In this document: piece by piece, positions 1 through 6,407 of the stretch
How the letters are laid out: every line of letters starts with the position of its first letter
Position numbering within the stretch: position 1 is the first letter of the stretch
From: Bacteroidales bacterium
Lineage (GTDB): Bacteria; Bacteroidota; Bacteroidia; Bacteroidales; P3
Direction: 5' to 3'
Length of the DNA stretch: 59,297 nt
Assembly: GCA_017522255.1 (NCBI GenBank)
Contig: JAFWZP010000051.1
Span: forward strand, 1-59,297
Notes under the pieces: model-generated
Seen by the model: the letters and a program-made list of their open reading frames with translations, nothing else
The model's database searches: none
What the model was told of the DNA's origin: nothing
Translations under genes and position numbers: made by a program

Positions 1-519
1 TGACACTTCCCGTGTTCCCTTCTAGGGTCTTCTATTTTATTTATTATTATTGATATATCCATTTTTTCTCAATTAGTTTATAACTAACGAGATTTTATTT
101 ATTTTATTCTATAAAAATTTGAAGTGGTGCGTTTGCCCTGACCTTTGGAGAGGTAGTTTGAGAAGTATGCACTCTTCTTCGGAGAACATTGGAGTCTTCT
201 CTGGAGAACATTGGAGTCTTCTCCGGAGAACATTTGAGTCTTTCGGAAATCGATGTCGAAACATCAGTCTTTCAGTTATTTATCATTTAAGGAAAATTCT
301 TTTGCTACGAAAGTGAAATTTTGAGATGTAAACAGCCCGAAAACTATTCATAAAACCATTAAATAACGAAAAAACATTAAACATAAATGCCTTTTAACTT
401 GTTTGAAAAGGAGTTTTTAGCGGTTATAGATGTATTTTTATTTCGTTGTAAATAAATATATTGATATAAAAATGTGAAGAAAATCGGTCTGCGATAGTGC
501 ATAAATGAAATATAATATG
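1..519. other. Non-coding left edge
   Basis: No convincing gene is seen in this AT-rich stretch. A 65-codon frame at 119-316 exists only because it runs through the tandem repeat at 181-246, and it has no recognisable protein character. A small dyad (TTAGTT, 3-base gap, AACTAA) lies at 73-87, and a GATGT/ACATC hairpin at 252-265. The end of an upstream gene may lie left of the window. Confidence 0.5.
181..246. repeat. 22-bp tandem repeat, three units
   Basis: Three head-to-tail units of exactly 22 bases start at 181, 203 and 225. Units 1 and 2 differ only at the last base; unit 3 is diverged at its 3' end. Each unit begins GGAGAA and ends TTCTCT, TTCTCC or similar, so unit junctions form the palindrome TTCTCCGGAGAA. 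The period matches the larger arrays at 4401, 14778 and 38652. There are no spacers, so this is not CRISPR. Confidence 0.85.
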
Positions 520-527
520 TATATTTG
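520..527 (+). promoter_or_regulatory. Putative -7 element of pruA
   Basis: TATATTTG matches the Bacteroidota -7 consensus TAnnTTTG and lies 42 bases before the pruA ATG. No good TTTG -33 box is seen at the expected 19-20-base distance, so only the -7 half is supported. Confidence 0.5.
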
Positions 528-569
528 CAGACGTAAAAAAACGTATTATTAATTTAAAAATAATAAGAT

Positions 570-2204
570 ATGAATAACGCTATTTTTACTTTCCCCAAAC
601 CATCCAACGAGCCTGTACAAGGCTACAAACCGGGCAGTGCCGAACGCAAAGCCATACGCCAAGCTATGGATAAACTGTTGGCCGAAGTTACCGAAATACC
701 TATCATTATAGGAGGCAAAGAGATACGCACCGGCAATATGGGCGATGTGGTTATGCCCACCGACCATAAACATGTATTGGCACGCTATCACAAAGTTAGC
801 GAAAAAGAAGTGCAAATGGCCATCGATGCCGCTATGACAGCCCACAAGCAATGGGCCGAAACGCCATGGATAGACCGTGCTTCGGTGATGATGAAGATTG
901 CCGCTTTGCTGGCCGGAAAATATCGTTATGAAATGAATGCCGCCACTATGTTGGGACAGGCAAAAACCACTATGCAGGCCGAAATAGACTCGGCATGTGA
1001 GGCCATAGACTTCTTTAAGTTCAACGTACACTACGCCTCGCAGATATATGCCGACCAACCTATATCAGACAACGGTACACTGAACCGCGTGGAATATCGT
1101 CCGTTGGAAGGTTTTGTATTTGCTATCACCCCTTTCAACTTTACTTCTATAGCAAGTAACCTTTGCATGTCGCCCGTGCTTATGGGCAATACCTGTATAT
1201 GGAAACCTTCCACCACATCGTTGCTATCCAACTATGTGCTGATGAAGATATACAAGGAAGCCGGCTTGCCCGACGGCGTGGTCAACTTCCTGCCCGGCAG
1301 CGGTGCCACAATAGGCAAGGTGGCCTTTGCCAGCCCTCACCTCGCAGGGGTGCACTTTACAGGCTCTACCAAAACATTCAACAGTTTCTGGAAAACCATA
1401 GGCGACAACATTGCTAACTACCGTACATATCCCAAAATAGTGGGCGAAACAGGCGGTAAGGATTTTATATTTGCTCATAATTCGTCGTGCCCAAAGGCAG
1501 TGGCTACAGCCATAGTGCGTGGTGCTTTCGAGTTTCAAGGACAGAAATGTTCGGCAGCATCGAGGGCATACATACCCGCTTCGATGTGGAACGAAGTGAA
1601 AGAACATATAGGCAATATGCTTGCCGAAATTAAGGTTGGCGACGTTCGCGACTTCTCTGCTTTCGTAAATGCTGTTATCGATGAGGCTTCGTTCGACAAC
1701 TGTATGAACTACATAAACCATGCCAAAGAGAGTCCCGATGCCGAAATAGTATTTGGCGGAACAGGCGACAAGAGCGTGGGATACTTTGTGCAACCCACAG
1801 TTATTCTTGCCCATAAGCCCGACTACAAATCGATGAAAGAAGAGATATTCGGCCCGATAATAACAATATACGTCTATGCCGACGACAAGTATGAAGAAAC
1901 CCTTCGCCTTTGCGACAGCACTTCGCCCTACGGACTTACGGGTGCCATCTTTGCCACCGACCGCACTGCTCTACGCCTCGCATCCGACATATTGCGTTAT
2001 GCCGCAGGCAACGTTTATTACAACGACAAGCCTACCGGTGCCGTAGTAGGCCAGCAACCTTTTGGCGGCGGACGTGCTTCGGGTACCAACGACAAAGCAG
2101 GTAGCTACCTCAACCTGATACGTTGGACCTCTCCGAGAGCTATAAAGGAAACATTCCAGCCTGCCACCGACTATAAATATCCCTTTATATCCGATGCTGA
2201 ATAA
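570..2204 (+). CDS. pruA: L-glutamate gamma-semialdehyde dehydrogenase (P5C dehydrogenase)
   Basis: This NAD-dependent enzyme oxidises glutamate semialdehyde (from 1-pyrroline-5-carboxylate) to glutamate, the last step of proline catabolism, in the cytoplasm. The 544-residue length and sequence match the stand-alone PruA type of aldehyde dehydrogenase. The Rossmann part carries TPFNFTSIASN and the FTGST loop. The catalytic glutamate is E293 in VGETGGKD and the nucleophilic cysteine is C327 in GQKCSA. The C-terminal NDKPTGAVVGQQPFGG segment is typical of the family. No proline dehydrogenase gene is adjacent, so the two steps are not encoded together here. The gene appears monocistronic, with its own -7 element at 520 and a strong terminator at 2230. 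Confidence 0.95.
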   Translation: MNNAIFTFPKPSNEPVQGYKPGSAERKAIRQAMDKLLAEVTEIPIIIGGKEIRTGNMGDVVMPTDHKHVLARYHKVSEKEVQMAIDAAMTAHKQWAETPWIDRASVMMKIAALLAGKYRYEMNAATMLGQAKTTMQAEIDSACEAIDFFKFNVHYASQIYADQPISDNGTLNRVEYRPLEGFVFAITPFNFTSIASNLCMSPVLMGNTCIWKPSTTSLLSNYVLMKIYKEAGLPDGVVNFLPGSGATIGKVAFASPHLAGVHFTGSTKTFNSFWKTIGDNIANYRTYPKIVGETGGKDFIFAHNSSCPKAVATAIVRGAFEFQGQKCSAASRAYIPASMWNEVKEHIGNMLAEIKVGDVRDFSAFVNAVIDEASFDNCMNYINHAKESPDAEIVFGGTGDKSVGYFVQPTVILAHKPDYKSMKEEIFGPIITIYVYADDKYEETLRLCDSTSPYGLTGAIFATDRTALRLASDILRYAAGNVYYNDKPTGAVVGQQPFGGGRASGTNDKAGSYLNLIRWTSPRAIKETFQPATDYKYPFISDAE

Positions 2205-2229
2205 AAGAGATATCGACAAAATAAAAGAG

Positions 2230-2270
2230 AAAAGCGTTGCACCCTTCCATAGGGTTGCAACGCTTTTTTT
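2230..2270 (+). terminator. Rho-independent terminator of pruA
   Basis: A long stem (AAAAGCGTTGCA..CCT pairing with AGGGTTGCAACGCTTTT, one bulged base) with a 5-base loop is followed by a T tract, 25 bases after the pruA stop. Confidence 0.9.
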
Positions 2271-2342
2271 GTAGAAAGTTTATCTACTTGAAAGGTGGAA
2301 TTTTTGTAAATAGACGTAACTATTTTTGCTTTTCAGCGACTA

Positions 2343-2843
2343 ATGAAGCAAATTAAAATAAGAAAAATGACATTAAAAGAAGAATACACACAGATGGTAA
2401 TGGAATACAAAGATGTAATATTTAAAGTATGTTACATTTATGCTGAAAAGGAATACATTGATGATTATTATCAAGAGGTGTTAATCCAACTTTGGCGAAG
2501 TTTTCCCAAGTTTCGTGGCGACAGCAAACTGTCGTCGTGGATATATAGGATAAGCCTAAACACATGCATATCTTTTGTACGCAAAAAGAAACGCAATCTT
2601 CCGCTTGCACCCATAGATGTCGAGGTAACTATTTACGACGAAAGTTTTGAAAAACGCCAACAGTTGGAAGAGTTATACAACCTTATCAATAAACTGAACA
2701 AGCTGGAAAAATCGATAATTCTGCTATGGCTTGAAGAACGTAGCTACGAAGAAATAGCTTCAATAACGGGACTGAGCCGAAACAATGTTGCAATAAAACT
2801 AAACAGAATAAAAGAGAAATTAAAAAACATGTCTAACGAATAA
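2343..2843 (+). CDS. ECF-type RNA polymerase sigma factor
   Basis: This 166-residue protein has the two-domain layout of extracytoplasmic-function sigma factors. Region 2 spans about residues 15-80, with DDYYQEVLIQLWR and the -10-recognition stretch SSWIYRISLNT. Region 4 spans about 110-160, with a helix-turn-helix in ERSYEEIASITGLSRNNV. It should direct RNA polymerase to a small regulon. A second in-frame ATG at 2367 (MTLKEEYTQ) is an equally plausible start. A TATTTTTG box at 2321-2328 could be the -7 element, but then the first ATG would have a very short leader. The gene is 12 bases upstream of a membrane protein that may act as its regulator. Confidence 0.9.
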   Translation: MKQIKIRKMTLKEEYTQMVMEYKDVIFKVCYIYAEKEYIDDYYQEVLIQLWRSFPKFRGDSKLSSWIYRISLNTCISFVRKKKRNLPLAPIDVEVTIYDESFEKRQQLEELYNLINKLNKLEKSIILLWLEERSYEEIASITGLSRNNVAIKLNRIKEKLKNMSNE

Positions 2844-2855
2844 CAAATAAATATC

Positions 2856-3446
2856 ATGGAATTAGAAAACTTAAAACAACAATGGAATGCACTTTCTGAA
2901 GAAGTGAAGAAACAAAAAATCTTGAACAAAAAACTTATCGACAATGCAGTTGATGCAAAAATGGATACTATAATGAAGTACAATTTAGTGGGTATAGCCT
3001 GTTGTGTGCTATATGTATTACTGGCTATATTTTATCCTCCTACAATATTTTCGAAACATGTATTTATGTATCTAAATGTAGTTATTCCATTTGTAGGTTT
3101 ATGGCAATGTGCAAGTTTCTACTTATTTTTAAAAATGAAACACTATCGCAACGATGTTGCAACTATGGAACGTTACCTTATCAAATACCAAAAAAGTGAG
3201 AAACTAAACTATGTGGTACAATGTATAATTATGCCACCTTTTGTATTTCTCTTTACAAGAGATATGTTTCTTCGTAGCGAAGCAGGCGAAATATTTACAT
3301 CAATACCATTTTCGGCAATAGCAATATTTGTAACTTTTGTGGTAGTTTCCGCAATATTAGGCACTATGTGGTATTTCAAAAAGATAAAGGACTTGAAAGA
3401 AAGTGTACAAAACTTAAAGGAATTTGAAGAAGAAATTGATAAATAA
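2856..3446 (+). CDS. Membrane protein, possible anti-sigma partner
   Basis: This 196-residue protein has a soluble coiled N-terminus (about 1-38, starting MELENLKQQWNAL), four likely membrane helices (about 45-62, 70-90, 125-142 and 148-170) and a charged C-terminal helix. It lies 12 bases after the ECF sigma gene and is surely co-transcribed. Bacteroidota sigma genes are often followed by a small membrane protein of this shape, so a regulatory role on the sigma factor is a reasonable inference. No recognised anti-sigma motif (zinc-binding HxxxCxxC) is present. Function is otherwise unknown. Confidence 0.75.
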   Translation: MELENLKQQWNALSEEVKKQKILNKKLIDNAVDAKMDTIMKYNLVGIACCVLYVLLAIFYPPTIFSKHVFMYLNVVIPFVGLWQCASFYLFLKMKHYRNDVATMERYLIKYQKSEKLNYVVQCIIMPPFVFLFTRDMFLRSEAGEIFTSIPFSAIAIFVTFVVVSAILGTMWYFKKIKDLKESVQNLKEFEEEIDK

Positions 3447-3457
3447 AACAGTACGAA

Positions 3458-4048
3458 ATGATAAGAAAACTGGTTATATTAATAGTGGCAATGTTTGGCT
3501 TGGGTTGTCATACCCAAGCTCAAACAAATATTACAAATACATCCGACTCAACAGTGTTGACAGACTCGTCTATTGCTATGTCGCAAGATAAATCAACCCA
3601 TTTAGGAATAAATTGTTACGAGAAACTCGGTATTGGAATAACGGAAAATGCATATTCTTTTTCATTTACTTTGGGCGGAATAAGTCATTTTAGTTACAAT
3701 ATTTACACTACATTTGGAATAGGTTTTACTGCAAATTATTTGAATGCTAATCAAGTAGAGGATAATGAATCTTATTCTTCTGCATCACTTTTAGGTAATA
3801 TTGATTTGGGATATATCATCGGCAACAAAAAAACATTTGTCGCACCTATCATCGGATTGAATTTACATTTGGGAGCACACGAAATGGATAAGGAAGATAT
3901 TTTCGGCATAGATTTTCGTCTCGGAACTCAAATAAAACTACATAGTGTAATAATTTATGTAGCATGTAATTTTTCTCTGAACAACAATTCAAATTCATTT
4001 ATCATAAACTCGCCTTATCCTGAATTTGGAATCGGGTTTATTTTGTAA
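3458..4048 (+). CDS. Secreted small barrel-like protein of unknown function
   Basis: This 196-residue protein has a signal peptide (MIRKLVILIVAMFGLGCHTQA, cleavage probably near residue 21). Alternating, glycine-rich strands from about residue 55 end in an aromatic-flanked segment (GFGIGFIL-like), suggesting a small outer-membrane beta barrel. The cysteine at about residue 17 does not form a good lipobox. The gene follows the sigma/membrane-protein pair by 11 bases, so the three probably form one operon and this may be the envelope output or sensor of that system. No family name can be given with certainty. Confidence 0.7.
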   Translation: MIRKLVILIVAMFGLGCHTQAQTNITNTSDSTVLTDSSIAMSQDKSTHLGINCYEKLGIGITENAYSFSFTLGGISHFSYNIYTTFGIGFTANYLNANQVEDNESYSSASLLGNIDLGYIIGNKKTFVAPIIGLNLHLGAHEMDKEDIFGIDFRLGTQIKLHSVIIYVACNFSLNNNSNSFIINSPYPEFGIGFIL

Positions 4049-4049
4049 T

Positions 4050-4096
4050 GTGAATTTCTAAAAACAGCTTTGCAGGTGATTCGCGGAATTTTAGGT
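4050..4096. repeat. Degenerate end of a MITE-like element
   Basis: The segment with ATTTCTAAAAA, then GCTTTGCAGGTGATT and GCGGAATTTT, matches the left end of the complete elements at 22970 and 23353. It begins two bases after the stop of the preceding gene. The opposite end is not seen, so this is a solo or decayed end. Confidence 0.6.
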
Positions 4097-4161
4097 GTAA
4101 TGGACAAAATAGCCTAATTTTTTCCCATTACGTAGGCAATTTATAAAAAATCATGGTGCGG

Positions 4162-4202
4162 CATATCCGTACGGGCGTATCGCATACGCCTGTACGGATA
4201 TG
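4162..4202. repeat. 41-bp near-perfect hairpin
   Basis: CATATCCGTAC and GGCGTAT are mirrored by ATACGCC and GTACGGATATG around a 3-base loop (CGC), with a single mismatch (G/T). It has no T tract, so a terminator is unlikely. It looks like a REP/palindromic intergenic element. Confidence 0.85.
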
Positions 4203-4400
4203 TAGGGGCCTATTGCATTCGCTCAATATAATAATTCCCAATATAATACATTCGCCCGGCATGATATATTAAGTCTGCCGGCGAAACCCTGCGGTTTAGG
4301 CATCAAAAGTGCCATGGTTTTGGGTCGAAACTATGGCACTTACGGGTCGCAAACCACAGGGTTACGAATGCACATCGGCGACACTTTCTATGAACGGCTG

Positions 4401-4608
4401 TGGTATAAACCTTAAACGCCTATGGTACAAACCTTCAAGCTCTATGGTGCAAAGCTTATATCCCCAAAGACTTTGGGGAGGTCTCCCAAAGTCTTTGGGG
4501 AGGTACGCCAAAGACTTTGGGGGAATGTCCCAAAGACTTTGGGAAGTCAAACATTGTGCCATACGGCTCCATACTTTGTACCATAGACGACCAAGGTTTG
4601 TACCATAC
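4401..4608. repeat. Symmetric array with strict 22-bp period
   Basis: The left arm has three units starting TGGTAYAAACCTT (4401, 4423, 4445). The core has four near-palindromic units CCCAAAGACTTTGGG, with CCAAA at 4464, 4486, 4508 and 4530. The right arm has three units (A/T)TTGTRCCAT at 4553, 4575 and 4597, the reverse complement of the left arm. Every step is exactly 22 bases. Two more weakly related 22-base steps (GTCG at 4324 and 4346) precede it. Open frames crossing the array on either strand are by-products of the repeats. Confidence 0.85.
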
Positions 4609-4639
4609 AGCAACCATATAATGGGCAATAACGTGGCGT

Positions 4640-4858
4640 AGTTTGTTATTAACGGTAAGTGCTAATCCAAAATTATTGCCATATTTTTTGATTAGACCGA
4701 AATTTATTTGTGTCTTTCGTCGTTTAAATCGGCATACGGCGATTGTGGATATACGCTTATTACTCCCGAAAACTATTGGTAGCTTTTGGTCTAAGAAATT
4801 AGGAAGATAACATAATAACATAGATGTTTTTTTTAGATATAGATTATAGTTTGTTGTA
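4640..4858. other. Spacer without a recognised gene
   Basis: An open frame on the minus strand runs through part of this spacer, but it enters the 22-bp array and shows no family signature. Decayed coding DNA is possible, but nothing firm can be said. Confidence 0.3.
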
Positions 4859-4968
4859 GGAAAAATGTGATATTAGTGATTAAATTACATGGAAAAATGT
4901 GATAAAAGCATGGAAAATGTTTGGAAAAATGTGATAAAAGTTGTAATTTTGCAGCCGAAAATGTGATA
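4859..4968 (+). promoter_or_regulatory. Four 32-bp-phased repeats over the DUF4143 promoter
   Basis: The motif AAAATGTGATA recurs four times, with TGTGATA starting at 4866, 4898, 4930 and 4962, each step exactly 32 bases. The third copy sits in the promoter spacer and the fourth over the expected transcription start, which is the layout of a repressor operator. 32 bases is close to three helical turns, so all copies face the same side of the DNA. Confidence 0.7.
4920..4951 (+). promoter_or_regulatory. Promoter of the DUF4143 ATPase gene
   Basis: TTTG (4920-4923), 20 bases, TAATTTTG (4944-4951): a full match to the Bacteroidota promoter pattern. It predicts transcription starting near 4958 and therefore supports the ATG at 4975 over an upstream TTG at 4921. 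Confidence 0.75.
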
Positions 4969-4974
4969 TGTAAT

Positions 4975-6318
4975 ATGGAACTACTTAAAAGAAAAATAGA
5001 TACATTCCTAAGCAGTTGGAAAGGGAATAACGATAGAAAACCTCTAATTGTAAAGGGAGCAAGACAGGTGGGAAAAACAGAATCGATACGTTTTTTTGCC
5101 AAGAATAATTATAAAAACGTTATTGAAATCAACTTTGTTTTTCAGAAACAATATAAGCAAATATTTTCTGATGGCTACGAGGTTGATAGCATCATAAAGA
5201 ATATATCTTTGCTAAATCCATCGCTGTCTTTTCCCGAAGGCGATACTCTTTTCTTTTTCGACGAGTTGCAGGAATGTCCCGATTGTGCCACATGTCTTAA
5301 AGCGTTTATGCAAGATGGACGCTATGATGTTATTTGTTCGGGTTCGCTAATGGGGGTATATTACAAGGAAATAGAATCCAACAGCGTGGGCTACAAGGAG
5401 GATTATGAAATGTATTCGTTGGACTTTGAAGAGTTTTTGTGGGCCAAAGGTTATTCTTCGTCTATGGTGGACGATGTATATGCACATTTAGAGACTTTGC
5501 AACCCTTCTCGGCTTTGGAATTTGATGTGTTGATGAATCTGTTTAAAGATTATATGATATTGGGTGGAATGCCCGAAGTAGTATATAATTATGTGAAAAA
5601 CAAAAACTTTAGTGGCTCGTTGAATACTCAAAAACAATTGCGGCTGGACTATGAGGAGGATATTACAAAATATGCCAAAGAGGGTTTGGAGCGAACCAAG
5701 ATACTGAATATCTATAGGCATATACCTGTGTTTTTGGCAAAAGACAATAAGAAGTTTCAAATTACCAAGGTGTCGCCCAAAGCAAGGAATAGGGAGTATA
5801 TTGGTAGCATAGAATGGTTGGAGAATGCCGGTATTATTAATGCTTGTTATTGTATGCAGAATGTGGAGCTACCACTCAAGGGAAATTACGACCCATCGCA
5901 ATACAAAGTGTATTTCAACGATACGGGTATGCTGATAGCTTCACTTGACGAAGAGGCACAAGATGACTTGAGGATAAATAAAAACTTTGCCACCTACAAA
6001 GGTGCCATATATGAAAATATAGTGGCCGAAATGCTTGTAAAGCAAGGTTATAATTTGTTTTATTACAAGAATGAAAAAAGCACCGTCGAGATGGATTTCT
6101 TTATAAGGAATACAGACAGCCTTATACCGGTGGAGGTGAAAGCCAATGACAATGCTACTGCATCGCTAAACAAGCTGATAGAATCAGACAAATATCCGGA
6201 TATAAAATTTGGCATAAAGTTGTGCAACAAAAATATTGGCTTCAATGGTAAGTTCTACACATTGCCTTATTTTCTTACATTTCTTTTGAAGCGATGGCTT
6301 AGGGTAAAAGCCAATTAG
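4975..6318 (+). CDS. AAA-family ATPase with DUF4143 domain
   Basis: A 447-residue protein of the AAA_14/DUF4143 type. The P-loop GARQVGKTE lies at about residues 28-36 and Walker B FFFDELQECP at about 81-90. The DUF4143 region follows (about 195-290, with GGMPEVVYNYV). The C-terminal part ends in a restriction-endonuclease-like patch, VEMDFF..LIPVEVKA. The cellular role of this family is not established, though it is often multicopy and mobile-looking in Bacteroidales. The frame is open back to a TTG at 4921, but the promoter at 4920-4951 places the true start at 4975. It stands alone between repeat-rich DNA and a bidirectional terminator, consistent with a transferable single-gene unit. Confidence 0.85.
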   Translation: MELLKRKIDTFLSSWKGNNDRKPLIVKGARQVGKTESIRFFAKNNYKNVIEINFVFQKQYKQIFSDGYEVDSIIKNISLLNPSLSFPEGDTLFFFDELQECPDCATCLKAFMQDGRYDVICSGSLMGVYYKEIESNSVGYKEDYEMYSLDFEEFLWAKGYSSSMVDDVYAHLETLQPFSALEFDVLMNLFKDYMILGGMPEVVYNYVKNKNFSGSLNTQKQLRLDYEEDITKYAKEGLERTKILNIYRHIPVFLAKDNKKFQITKVSPKARNREYIGSIEWLENAGIINACYCMQNVELPLKGNYDPSQYKVYFNDTGMLIASLDEEAQDDLRINKNFATYKGAIYENIVAEMLVKQGYNLFYYKNEKSTVEMDFFIRNTDSLIPVEVKANDNATASLNKLIESDKYPDIKFGIKLCNKNIGFNGKFYTLPYFLTFLLKRWLRVKAN

Positions 6319-6343
6319 CCGGCAATGATGCTTTCGGTATAAA

Positions 6344-6388
6344 AAAAGAAAGAGACGTGCCACTCTGTGTGGTACGTCTCTTTCTTTT
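6344..6388. terminator. Bidirectional terminator
   Basis: A 20-bp stem (AAAAGAAAGAGACGTGCCAC with one G/T pair) and 5-base loop lie between convergent genes, with A and T tracts on its two sides. It can serve both the ATPase gene and the minus-strand DUF5686 gene. Confidence 0.9.
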
Positions 6389-6407
6389 AAAAAAATAGGG
6401 GACAGTG

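Noticed and set aside
119-316. 65-codon frame at the left edge
   Set aside because: It passes through the three 22-bp units and has no ribosome-binding site or protein-like composition.
570-2204. Long minus-strand frames inside pruA (up to 196 codons)
   Set aside because: They are shadows of codon bias in the real gene, with no start signals or domain similarity.
4309-4641. Open frames across the 22-bp array on both strands (up to 121 codons)
   Set aside because: Their peptides are just translations of the repeats (KSLG and RLWG-type reiterations), with no start signal or family similarity.
4640-4830. Decayed coding sequence on the minus strand before the DUF4143 gene
   Set aside because: A stretch of plausible codons exists, but no family signature could be recognised and it merges into the repeat array.
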